Origin: Cupriavidus taiwanensis
GTDB lineage: Bacteria; Pseudomonadota; Gammaproteobacteria; Burkholderiales; Burkholderiaceae
Length of the DNA: 64,000 nucleotides
Direction of reading: 5' to 3'
Assembly: GCF_900250075.1 (NCBI RefSeq)
Contig: NZ_LT977070.1
Location: forward strand, 248,001 to 312,000
Made by a program: the position numbers and the translations under genes
In this document: positions 1 through 7,539 of the stretch, piece after piece
Layout: each line of letters starts with the position of its first letter
Position numbering within the stretch: the stretch's first letter is position 1
The notes under the pieces: generated by a model
Databases searched by the model: none
The model's input: the letters and a program-made list of their open reading frames with translations, nothing else
What the model was told of the DNA's origin: nothing

Positions 1-753
1 GACCACGACATCGGCGCGGCGCTGGCCGACGCGCTGACCGCGCGCGGCGTGCGGCTGCACCTGAACGCGCGCGTGCACCTGCTGAGCCAGGCCAACGGCG
101 CCGTCGAAGTCTGCTACCAGCCTACCAACGACCCGGCCCGCGCCGGCCAGACCGAGTCCGTGCGCGCGCAGGCTGCGCTGGCGGCGATCGGGCGCGTTTC
201 CAACGTGCAGGGCCTGGGGCTGGAAGCGCTGGGCGTGGACTTCGGCGAGCGGGGCGGCATCCGCGTGGACCGCCAGTTCCGCAGCAGCGTGCGTAGCGTC
301 TATGCGCTGGGCGATGCTATCGACGGCCTGCACCTTACCCCTGTGGCCACCGCGCAGGGGCGCTGGCTGGCTGATCGCCTGTTCGGGCGGCGCGGCGAAC
401 GCGCCGATTTCGATTTCGTGCCGACCGCGGTGTTCTGCGAGCCCGCCATCGGTGCGGTGGGATTGACCGAAGCGCAGGCCATCGAGGCTGCCGGCAAGCC
501 CGAGCGTATCCGTACCGTGGTGAAGCGCTTTGTCTCGCTGGAGCATCGCTTTGCCGGCACGCCGCATCAGTCGGTGTTCAAGCTGGTGCTCAATGCGCGC
601 AGCGGGCGCGTGCTGGGGGTGCATCTGATGGATAACGCGGCGCCAGAGGTTGTGCAGGCGCTGGCGGTGGCGTTAAGGCTGGGGGTAAGGGAGTCGCATT
701 TGCAGACGACGGTGCAGGTGCATCCTACGGTGGCGGAGGAGTTGTTTGGATAG
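1..753 (+). CDS. gor: Glutathione-disulfide reductase, 3' part (5' end outside window)
   Basis: This is the C-terminal part of a pyridine-nucleotide disulfide oxidoreductase that reduces oxidised glutathione with NADPH in the cytoplasm. The frame is open from base 1, so the redox-active cysteines and FAD-binding start lie outside the window. Visible parts are the second FAD contact (YALGDAIDG, then LTPVATAQG), and the C-terminal dimerisation domain ending in HPTVAEELFG. The His-Pro-Thr-x-x-Glu-Glu motif supplies the catalytic base. The LTPVA and HPT motifs favour glutathione reductase over lipoamide dehydrogenase; a mercuric-reductase-like or transhydrogenase paralogue is less likely. The last 100 bases use G/T-ending codons (gtt, tta, ttt) more than the rest of the gene. 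Confidence 0.82.
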   Translation, partial: DHDIGAALADALTARGVRLHLNARVHLLSQANGAVEVCYQPTNDPARAGQTESVRAQAALAAIGRVSNVQGLGLEALGVDFGERGGIRVDRQFRSSVRSVYALGDAIDGLHLTPVATAQGRWLADRLFGRRGERADFDFVPTAVFCEPAIGAVGLTEAQAIEAAGKPERIRTVVKRFVSLEHRFAGTPHQSVFKLVLNARSGRVLGVHLMDNAAPEVVQALAVALRLGVRESHLQTTVQVHPTVAEELFG

Positions 754-826
754 TTTCGAAAATTCAGCTCGCTCGAATGGCGTCGCTGTTGGTGACATGC
801 TGTTGGCTGTTGAACCGCGTGGTTCC

Positions 827-904
827 GCCCTGCTGGGCGGGTCACTTTTTGGCCGAGCGCCGAAAAGTAACCAAAAAGCGCGTTTACTGCCCTGCGGGCG
901 GCAT
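827..904. repeat. Interspersed palindromic repeat (CTTTTTGG/CCAAAAAG type)
   Basis: CTTTTTGG (845-852) and CCAAAAAG (871-878) form inverted arms, flanked by CCCTGCTGGGCGG and CCCTGCGGGCGG. The layout resembles the short repeats that many betaproteobacterial genomes scatter after genes. It may act as a transcription terminator for gor or as a REP-like element. Only one copy is in this window, so repetition is inferred from memory of related genomes. Confidence 0.5.
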
Positions 905-1172
905 GTCTTATCGTAGTGTGCCTGGGGGTTTTTGTACGGGACTTTGCTTCCTCGCATAGCTAGACTGCCTGCCGCGGTGGTGCACCACGGTGGCAGGGGC
1001 GTTGAAGTGCAGGTTGAACGAGCCCAGAGCGCGGAGTGGTCCCTGCTGCGAGTCTTACCGTAGGAACGCCTTCGGCTGCTGCGCCGGCCCTATCGCGGGG
1101 CGTGGGCCCTGGCACGGAACGCGTCGCTGCGCTCGCTTGGCGCTCGAACGCGTACGCTGTCGCCGGTTTTCT

Positions 1173-1198
1173 CCCCTCTCCCGCCTGCGGGAGAGGGG
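1173..1198. repeat. REP-like palindrome, CCCCTCTCCCGC family
   Basis: CCCCTCTCCCGC and its exact reverse complement are separated by two bases. The same palindrome occurs twice at 12252-12371 and in degenerate form near 37927, so it is a dispersed family in this genome. Confidence 0.75.
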
Positions 1199-1261
1199 CG
1201 GGGGTGAGGGCGGGTGCCTCCACGGAGTCGGATGTCCAGATCCATGGACCCGGTCGTAAAC

Positions 1262-2746
1262 CTAGCTACCTTCCACCGGCAATCTCAACACCGCACGCAC
1301 CCCAGTCCCCTGCGCCCCTTCCCCCAATTCCACCGTCCCGCCAAACCGCGCCGCCATCTCCCGCGAAATCGCCAGCCCCAGCCCGGAGCCGGGCTCCGCG
1401 TTGCCCACGCGCCGGTAGAACCGTGCGAACACCTTCTCGCGTTCCTCGGCCGGAATGCCGGGACCGTCGTCCTCTACCACCAGGCAGGCGTGATCGCCCG
1501 AGCGCGTTGCCGACAGCGTGATGCGGCTGCCGCGGGGGGAATACTGGATCGCGTTGTGGACCAGGTTGGCCAGCGCCTCGCGCAGCAGCGCGGCGTCGGC
1601 GCGTACCGGCAGCGCCAGCCCTGGCACCGGCTCCCAGCCGAAGTCCTGCTGCTTGCCGCGCGCCAGCGGCAGGTAGTCCAGCGCCACCTGCTCGGCGACG
1701 GTGACGGCATCAATGACGTCGATGCCTTCGCCTGGCTCGCTTTGCTGCGCGGCGTCGCCGCGGTGCTGGCGGACCCGCGCCAGCGCCAGCAGCTGGTTGG
1801 TCAGGCGCGCGGCCTGTTCCAGCTGCGTGACGATGCCGCCCACGGCTTCGCCGGCGGCGGCGCGCGCGGCGGCGGGGTCGGCGGCAGGGTCGGCGGCAGG
1901 GTCGGCGGCGTTGAGCTGGCGCTGGGCATACTCCGCCTGGGTCTTGAGGATGGCCAGCGGGGTGCGCAGCTGGTGTGCGGCATCGGCGATGAACTGCGCC
2001 TGCGACTGCGCCATCGCGGCCGAGCGCGATACGTGCAGGTTGACCGCGTCGACCAGTGGCCGCACCTCGGCCGGCACGCGCTCGAACACGAGCGGGGTCA
2101 GGTCCTCGGGCGAGCGCGCCTCGACGTCGTCGCGCACGCGCGCCAGCGGGCGCAGCACGTACGTGACCCCGCCCACCAGGATCGCGGCGCTCAGCAGGAT
2201 CAGCAGCAGGTCGCGCGCGAGCGCGCTGCGCCACACCGAGCCGATCAGCGCGCTGCGCGGCTCGGCGGTCTCGGCCACCTGGATGATCACGCGCATGCGC
2301 GCATCGGGCCGGTACACCGGCCGCGCCATCGCGGCGATGCGCACCGCCTCGCCCAGGTATTCGGCGTCGTAGAAGCGCGGCTGGTTGTTGACCAGCGGGC
2401 CGCGCGGCAGCGGCAGGTCGCTGTAGCCGGTCACGGTTTCGACCTGGCCGGCGCGCTCGGTCGAGACGCGGTAGAACACGTGGGTCTGCGCCGCGGTCTC
2501 GAAGATCTCCATGGCGGCGTCGGGCAGCGTCAGCTGGACGTTGTCGCCGGCCATGCCGATGGCATTGTCGATGGCGCGGATCGAGCCGTAGAGCGAGCGG
2601 TCGTAGGCGGTGTTGGCGGCGTCGCGCAGGGTGCCGTAGGTGAGCCAGGTGTCGAGCGCCATCATCGCCGCCAGCGCCGGCAGCAGCAGCAACAGCAATT
2701 GCCGGCGCAGGCTGCCGCGGCGCCACAGCAGCACCGGATGCCGCAT
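1262..2746 (-). CDS. TctE-like sensor histidine kinase
   Basis: This inner-membrane sensor kinase phosphorylates the response regulator encoded one base upstream. An N-terminal membrane helix (LLLLLLPALAAMM), a periplasmic domain of the 2CSK_N/TctE kind, and a second helix (about residues 175-195) precede the catalytic core. The H-box is AAHQLRTPLA, the N-box LANLVHNAIQYS, and the G-boxes are EDDGPGIP and GSGLGLAI. The start at 2746 fits the regulator stop at 2748; a longer frame would overlap it heavily. Between the two dimerisation helices sits an Ala-Asp-Pro-Ala repeat encoded by three tandem 12-base units. TctE homologues sense tricarboxylates, but the neighbour here is an iron-type binding protein, so the signal is uncertain. 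Confidence 0.85.
   Translation of the reverse strand: MRHPVLLWRRGSLRRQLLLLLLPALAAMMALDTWLTYGTLRDAANTAYDRSLYGSIRAIDNAIGMAGDNVQLTLPDAAMEIFETAAQTHVFYRVSTERAGQVETVTGYSDLPLPRGPLVNNQPRFYDAEYLGEAVRIAAMARPVYRPDARMRVIIQVAETAEPRSALIGSVWRSALARDLLLILLSAAILVGGVTYVLRPLARVRDDVEARSPEDLTPLVFERVPAEVRPLVDAVNLHVSRSAAMAQSQAQFIADAAHQLRTPLAILKTQAEYAQRQLNAADPAADPAADPAAARAAAGEAVGGIVTQLEQAARLTNQLLALARVRQHRGDAAQQSEPGEGIDVIDAVTVAEQVALDYLPLARGKQQDFGWEPVPGLALPVRADAALLREALANLVHNAIQYSPRGSRITLSATRSGDHACLVVEDDGPGIPAEEREKVFARFYRRVGNAEPGSGLGLAISREMAARFGGTVELGEGAQGTGVRAVLRLPVEGS
1875..1910. repeat. Three tandem 12-bp units inside the histidine kinase gene
   Basis: Three adjacent copies of GGGTCGGCGGCA (the last ends in G) encode repeated Ala-Asp-Pro-Ala in the loop joining the two dimerisation helices of the kinase. 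Because the unit is a multiple of three, copy-number change would keep the frame. Confidence 0.85.
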
Positions 2747-2747
2747 C

Positions 2748-3422
2748 TCAGCCCTTCGCCTCCGGCTCCAGCAGGTAGCCGAAGCCGCGCAGCGTGACGA
2801 TGGTGACCCCGTGCCCGGCCAGCTTCTTGCGCAGCCGGTAGACCAGCACCTCGATCGCATCGGGCGAGACGTCGGCGTCGAGCGAGAACACCTTGTCGAG
2901 CAGCTGCGCCTTGGTCAGCGGCTGGCCGCTGCGTGCCAGCAGCGCGCCCAGCAGGGTCGATTCGCGCGGCGTCAGCGCCAGCGGCGCGCCGCCCAGCGTG
3001 AAGCTGCGGGTCTCGCCGTCGAATACCAGCGTGCCGCACTGCAGGCGCGGATGCGCGCGCCCGCGGCTGCGGCGGATCAGCGCCAGCAGCCGCGCTTCCA
3101 GCTCGGCAATGGCGAAGGGCTTGGGCAGGTAGTCGTCGGCGCCCAGGTTCAGGCCGCGCACGCGCTCGTCCAGGGTGTCCTGCGCGGTCAGGATCAGCAC
3201 CGGGGTGCGGTCGTCGCGCCCGCGCATGGACTTGAGCACGGCCAGCCCGTCCTTGCCGGGCAGCCGCAGGTCCAGCAGCACGGCGTCGTATTCCTCGGCC
3301 TGCAGGCGCGCCTCGGCCTGCAGGCCGTCGGCGACGTGCTCGATCACGAAGCCGCCCTGCTCCAGCGCGCGGGCGACCCAGCGTGCCAGTTCGACTTCAT
3401 CCTCCACCAGCAGGATGCGCAT
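2748..3422 (-). CDS. TctD/OmpR-family response regulator
   Basis: This 224-residue DNA-binding response regulator has an N-terminal receiver domain (MRILLVEDEVELARW; phospho-acceptor Asp in AVLLDLRLPGKDG; switch Thr in LILTAQD; Lys in LPKPF). Its C-terminal winged-helix domain is of the OmpR type (ALTPRESTLLGALL, EVLVYRLRKKL, LRGFGYLL). A strong AGGAGGAG ribosome site precedes the ATG. It is followed one base later by the sensor kinase, so the two are co-transcribed. The likely target is the divergently oriented binding-protein gene at 3625. Confidence 0.92.
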   Translation of the reverse strand: MRILLVEDEVELARWVARALEQGGFVIEHVADGLQAEARLQAEEYDAVLLDLRLPGKDGLAVLKSMRGRDDRTPVLILTAQDTLDERVRGLNLGADDYLPKPFAIAELEARLLALIRRSRGRAHPRLQCGTLVFDGETRSFTLGGAPLALTPRESTLLGALLARSGQPLTKAQLLDKVFSLDADVSPDAIEVLVYRLRKKLAGHGVTIVTLRGFGYLLEPEAKG

Positions 3423-3545
3423 GCCGGTCTCCTCCTGTGCCGGTTGGTTCTATGTTAGTTGCGGCGCGCACACGCGGGGACAAGGCATGGCAAGCGCCCG
3501 CAAAACCGGGGGCAGCACCGATGGAGCGCGCCCGCCGCGGGCGCC

Positions 3546-3551
3546 TATAAT
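3546..3551 (+). promoter_or_regulatory. Candidate -10 hexamer for the ABC binding-protein gene
   Basis: A perfect TATAAT lies in the gap between the response regulator and the divergent binding-protein gene. No good -35 was found at 17 bases upstream, which would fit an activator-dependent promoter. Its position argues for the GTG start at 3625 rather than the upstream ATG at 3487. Confidence 0.4.
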
Positions 3552-3624
3552 ACCCTCGCCCCGCCGGTCCGGCGCGCTCGCCGCTTTCCCCGGCACCACC
3601 GGCAGTCCCTCCGTCCCGAGCACC

Positions 3625-4827
3625 GTGTCGCCGCGTTCGTCCCAGCCGTTCCAACCTTCCCCGCCTTGTCTGACCGACTGCGCTTCGCCCCCTTCGGGAC
3701 AGCGCCGCCGCCTGCTGGGCGCCGCGCTGCTGGGTGGCGCCGCATGGCCCCTTCATGCCCAGTCAAGGCCGCCCGCGCCGCCGCCGGGATACCCGTCAGG
3801 GTATGACGCCACCATTGCCGGCGCGCTGCGCGAAGGCATGGTCACGGTGTACGCGTCGACCGACCTGGAGGTGGCGCGCCCGCTGATTGCCGCGTTCGAG
3901 GCGCGCTATCCCGGCATCCGCGTGCATTACCAGGATCTCAACACGGTCCAGCTCAACCAGCGCTTCCTGGCCGAGACCGCGGCGCTGTCCGGCCAGCCGC
4001 CGGGGCCGCGGGCCATCTTTGCCGATGTGCTGTGGAGCACCGCCATGGACCTGCAGATCAAGCTGGTCAACGACGGCCACGCGCAGCGCTACGCCTCGCC
4101 CGAGCGCGCCGGCCTGCCGGGCTGGGCGGTGTGGCGCGACGAGGCCTGGGGCACCACCTTCGAGCCCGCGGTGATCGTCTACAACCGCCACCACCTGGCC
4201 GGCATGCGCCCCCCGCGCAGCCGCAGCGGGCTGGCGCGGCTGCTGCAGGAACACGCGCCGCGCTGGCACGGCAAGGTGGTGACGTATGACGTGGAGCGTT
4301 CCGGGGTGGGCTACCTGCTGGCGCAGCAGGACGCGCGCATGGGCAGCGAGTTCTGGTACCTGGCGCAGGCGCTGGGCCGTGCCGGGGTGCAGCTGTCGGC
4401 GTCCACCGCGGAGATGATCGAGCGCATCGCCGGCGGCGAGCTGGTGATGGGCTACAACCTGCTGGGGTCCTATGCCCTGTCGCTGATGCAGCGCGGCGCG
4501 GCCATCGATGTGATCGCCCCGAGCGACTACACGCTGGTGATGTCGCGCGTGGCCTTTATCGCGCGGCGCGCGCCGCGGCCCAATGCGGCGCGGCTGTGGC
4601 TGGACTACCTGCTGTCGCGCGAGGGCCAGGCGTTGCTGGCCAAGTCCACTTCGCAGCTCTATACCATCCGCACCGATACCGACAGCGTGCACACGGCCGC
4701 GGCGCTGTCGGAGCGGCTCGGCTACGCGCTCAAGCCGATCAGCGTCGGCCCGGGGCTGCTGGCGGCGCAGGACGCCATGCGCAAGCGCGCGTTCCTGGCG
4801 CGCTGGCGCGAGGCCATGCGCGGCTAG
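3625..4827 (+). CDS. ABC-type (iron-like) periplasmic substrate-binding protein
   Basis: This is an extracellular solute-binding protein of the Fe3+/AfuA-like class, exported to the periplasm. The signal region has an Arg-rich n-part and a hydrophobic core ([20 protein letters not shown]), cleaved near HAQ. The mature part begins ITIAGAL-like with MVTVYASTDLEVARPLIAAF, the typical first strand and helix of this fold. No permease or ATPase gene follows, so it may work with a distant transporter or as a sensor co-receptor. The start is uncertain: GTG 3625 lies downstream of a TATAAT, while an in-frame ATG at 3487 would give a longer, unlikely leader. The divergent TctDE-like pair probably regulates it. 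Confidence 0.75.
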   Translation: MSPRSSQPFQPSPPCLTDCASPPSGQRRRLLGAALLGGAAWPLHAQSRPPAPPPGYPSGYDATIAGALREGMVTVYASTDLEVARPLIAAFEARYPGIRVHYQDLNTVQLNQRFLAETAALSGQPPGPRAIFADVLWSTAMDLQIKLVNDGHAQRYASPERAGLPGWAVWRDEAWGTTFEPAVIVYNRHHLAGMRPPRSRSGLARLLQEHAPRWHGKVVTYDVERSGVGYLLAQQDARMGSEFWYLAQALGRAGVQLSASTAEMIERIAGGELVMGYNLLGSYALSLMQRGAAIDVIAPSDYTLVMSRVAFIARRAPRPNAARLWLDYLLSREGQALLAKSTSQLYTIRTDTDSVHTAAALSERLGYALKPISVGPGLLAAQDAMRKRAFLARWREAMRG

Positions 4828-4857
4828 CGCGACGCCCGCGCTCGGCAGCAGCGGGAC

Positions 4858-5601
4858 TCAGGGCACCAGGTCGGGGGTATCGAGGCCGCCGTTCGGCGCG
4901 CCGGCGCAGGCCTGCCGGCACAGCGTGGACAGCTCCTGGTCCAGCTCGGCCATCGGGCGCGGCACGTAGCCGTGGCGCAGCGCCGGCGAAAACTTCAGGG
5001 TATCGATGAAGGCGTCGGACAGGCGCTCGGCATTGGCGTCGAGGTTGAAGTCCTGCGGCGAGAACAGCCAGTGCGCCAGCACCCCGCCCACCGCGGCATG
5101 GAAGGCATTGACGGCCAGGTCCAGGTCCAGGTCGGCGGGCAGCTGGCCGCGCTCCACGGCCAGGCGCAGGTGCTCGCGCATCTTGACCAGGCCATCCTGG
5201 TGGGACTGGCGCTGGCGCTCGAAGATGGCGCCGTTGTCCTGCACCATTTCGCACTTGTGGAAGATGATCTCGAAGACCCGGCGCCAGCGCGGATTGATCA
5301 CGGTCTGGCGCATTACATAGGCGCAGATGTCGCGGATGCCGCCGAGCGGGTCTTCCTGGCGCGCCAGCCGCTCCGGCTCGATCAGCGCCTCCACCGGCAG
5401 GTGGACGCGGTCGCACATGGCGGCGAACACGTCGCTCTTGTTCTTGAAGTGCCAGTAGATCGCGCCGCGCGTGACCCCGGCCGCCTCGGCAATGTCGGCC
5501 AGCGACGGGCGGGCCACGCCGCGGGCGTGGAACACGGCCTCGGCCGCGTCGAGTATCCGGTGGCGCGTTTCGAGCGCCTCTTCCTTGGTGCGTCTGACCA
5601 T
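4858..5601 (-). CDS. TetR/AcrR-family repressor of the RND efflux pump
   Basis: This 247-residue regulator has an N-terminal TetR helix-turn-helix (RRTKEEALETRHRILDAAEA, then ADIAEAAGVTRGAIYWHFKNK) and a C-terminal ligand domain of the AcrR/TtgR type. The start at MVRRTKEEA is chosen over one 24 bases upstream because GAGA lies just before it and homologues start there. It is divergent from the efflux operon that begins at 6217, and an 18-bp palindrome overlaps that operon's promoter. By analogy with AcrR/TtgR it should release DNA when it binds toxic hydrophobic ligands. Confidence 0.88.
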   Translation of the reverse strand: MVRRTKEEALETRHRILDAAEAVFHARGVARPSLADIAEAAGVTRGAIYWHFKNKSDVFAAMCDRVHLPVEALIEPERLARQEDPLGGIRDICAYVMRQTVINPRWRRVFEIIFHKCEMVQDNGAIFERQRQSHQDGLVKMREHLRLAVERGQLPADLDLDLAVNAFHAAVGGVLAHWLFSPQDFNLDANAERLSDAFIDTLKFSPALRHGYVPRPMAELDQELSTLCRQACAGAPNGGLDTPDLVP

Positions 5602-6216
5602 GATTGTCTCTGCTGCCGGCGGCATGTCGCGATCGCGCGATCATGGCCGGTCTGGTTGATTCTCCCTGGTGCGGCTGCCTCGGCAGGCACACCTGCCGGC
5701 AGCGTGGCTCCGGTGGGTCGTTGTCATCACATGATGGGCATTGCCACGCTTGCGAGCCGACACGACGGCGCGCATCCTAACCCGGGCCGGCGGTTTGCGC
5801 CCTGATCCCGGGGGTAGATTCCACGCATTTCGTACCGATCCGGTCGGGATGGGCGGGGGGGGGCGTGTTGCCGTGGCTTTCCGGTCATGTTTTGCGCCGA
5901 AAGCCCCATCGCGACATCAACTTAACATACATGCTTGAATGTATATATAATACGCGCTTGCCCGGCATTCGGCCAGCCGCCCACTGTGACCTACCCAGCA
6001 CGGCGGGCAATCCTGCCGCAGGCCAGCCGGACAAATTATCCAGTCGTTACATAAAAGCCACCGTTCGTCGCAATCGTCACCGCGACGCCGCGATTTGTGG
6101 CTAGCATCACGCTTTTGCCCGCCGCAAAGCCTTGCGGCGCGCCATGTCGTTCCCGTTTGTCCGATGACAGGCCGGGGCGGCACGGCGGATCTCAAATTGC
6201 CATCATGGGGTTATCG
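5602..6216. other. Divergent regulatory region between tetR and the efflux operon
   Basis: About 600 bases without a supportable gene. It carries the operator and promoter at 5922-5951, a run of nine G residues at 5855-5863, and a leader of about 260 bases ahead of the first pump gene. Confidence 0.6.
5922..5951 (+). promoter_or_regulatory. Promoter and TetR operator of the efflux operon
   Basis: The -35 TTAACA (5922-5927) and the -10 TATAAT (5946-5951) are 18 bases apart. Between them, ATACATGCTTGAATGTAT (5927-5944) is a perfect inverted repeat with 6-bp arms. It strongly resembles the ACATxxxxGAATGTAT-type operators bound by AcrR and TtgR. Repressor bound here would block RNA polymerase. 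Confidence 0.8.
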
Positions 6217-7467
6217 ATGAGGAAGTCCCAACCTATCCGTTGCGTTGCAGCCTACGCACTAGCGGCCCTGTCGGCCGTGGCGCTGTCCGCCTGCGGCGAC
6301 AAGAAGGCCGAGGGCGGCGCCCCGCCGCCGCCTGAAGTGGGCGTGGTCACCGTGACGCCGTCGTCGGTCGCCGTCGTCAATGAACTGCCGGGCCGCCTCG
6401 AAGGCGTGCGCACGGCCGAAGTGCGCGCGCGCGTCGAAGGCATCGTGCTGTCGCGCAACTACACCGAAGGCGGCGAAGTGAAGGCCGGCCAGGTCATGTT
6501 CCGCATCGACCCCGCCCCCTACCAGGCCGAGCTGGCCTCGGCCCAGGCCGCGCTGCAGCGCGCCGAAGCCAACGCCGTGTCGGCGCGCCTGAAGGCCGAC
6601 CGCTACAAGCCGCTGGTGGCGGTCAACGCGGTCAGCAAGCAGGAGTACGACGACGCCGTCGCCGCCGCCGGCCAGGCCAACGCCGACGTGGCGTCGGCCA
6701 AGGCGGCGGTGCGCACCGCCCAGATCAACCTGGGCTACACCACCGTGACCGCGCCGATCAGCGGCCGGGCCGGCCGCGCGCTGGTGACCGAAGGCGCGCT
6801 GGTGGGCAAGGGCGAGGCGACCAAGCTGGCGCTGGTGGAGCAGGTCGACCCGATGTGGGTCACCTTTACCCAGCCGGCCTCCGAAGTCACGCGCCTGCGC
6901 CGCGCCATCGAGTCCGGCGCGGTCAAGGGCGTCAACGGCGGTGCCAACGTGCACCTGTTCGTCGAAGACGGCCGCGAGTATGCGCACACCGGCAAGCTGC
7001 TGTTCTCCGACATGACGGTCGACCCGACCACCGGCGCGATCACGCTGCGCGCGCAGTTCCCCAACCCGAACCGCGAACTGCTGTCGGGCACCTTCGTGCG
7101 CGTGAAGATCGAGCAGGGCGTGGATGAGAACGCCCTGACCGTGCCGCAGCGCGCGCTGATCCGCGGCGCCCAGGGTGCCAGCGTGATGGTGGTGGGTGCC
7201 GACGGCAACGTCGCGGCGGTGCCGGTCAAGGCGCCGCAGGCGATCGGTGACCGCTGGATCGTGACCGAAGGCCTGAAGGGCGGCGAGAAGGTGATCGTCG
7301 AGGGCCTGCAGAAGGTCAAGGTCGGCGCGCCGGCCAGGCCGGTGCCGTTCGTGCAGGCGGGCGCCTCGGCGCCGGCCGCCACGCCGACCGCGGCTTCCGC
7401 TGCCCCGGCCTCGGCCCCCAAGGCCGAAGCGAAGCAGGAAGCGAAGGCCGAGGGCAAGCAAGGCTGA
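6217..7467 (+). CDS. RND efflux membrane-fusion (adaptor) lipoprotein
   Basis: This is the periplasmic adaptor of an AcrAB/MexAB-type tripartite drug pump. The lipoprotein signal ends in the lipobox LSAC, with the acylated Cys about 26 residues from the chosen start. Next come the barrel-sandwich (EVRARVEGIVLSRNYTEGGEV), a helical hairpin rich in Ala/Lys, the second lipoyl half (TVTAPISGRAGRALVTEGAL), a beta-barrel and a membrane-proximal domain. The C-terminus is a low-complexity Ala/Pro/Lys tail. ATG 6217 is preferred because GGGG precedes it at good spacing; ATG 6205 is possible. It is followed by the inner-membrane pump and the outer-membrane channel. Confidence 0.92.
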   Translation: MRKSQPIRCVAAYALAALSAVALSACGDKKAEGGAPPPPEVGVVTVTPSSVAVVNELPGRLEGVRTAEVRARVEGIVLSRNYTEGGEVKAGQVMFRIDPAPYQAELASAQAALQRAEANAVSARLKADRYKPLVAVNAVSKQEYDDAVAAAGQANADVASAKAAVRTAQINLGYTTVTAPISGRAGRALVTEGALVGKGEATKLALVEQVDPMWVTFTQPASEVTRLRRAIESGAVKGVNGGANVHLFVEDGREYAHTGKLLFSDMTVDPTTGAITLRAQFPNPNRELLSGTFVRVKIEQGVDENALTVPQRALIRGAQGASVMVVGADGNVAAVPVKAPQAIGDRWIVTEGLKGGEKVIVEGLQKVKVGAPARPVPFVQAGASAPAATPTAASAAPASAPKAEAKQEAKAEGKQG

Positions 7468-7539
7468 ACACCGCCGGGCCGCGTCGGCTGACGCCAGCCG
7501 CCGCGGCACACAGGGCTAGACAAAAAGGGAGCCAGTCTT

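Larger units (their letters stand above)
754..1261. other. Intergenic region with palindromic repeats
   Basis: About 500 bases separate gor from the convergent histidine kinase gene. No convincing gene is seen. It contains two repeat-like palindromes, listed separately (827-904 and 1173-1198). Confidence 0.6.

Noticed and set aside
3487..3624. Longer N-terminus for the iron-type binding protein
   Set aside because: It would start upstream of a TATAAT and add a Pro/Ser-rich stretch ahead of the signal peptide.
5855..5863. Run of nine G as a phase-variation tract
   Set aside because: It is about 60 bases from the promoter elements and outside any coding region; a role is not supported.
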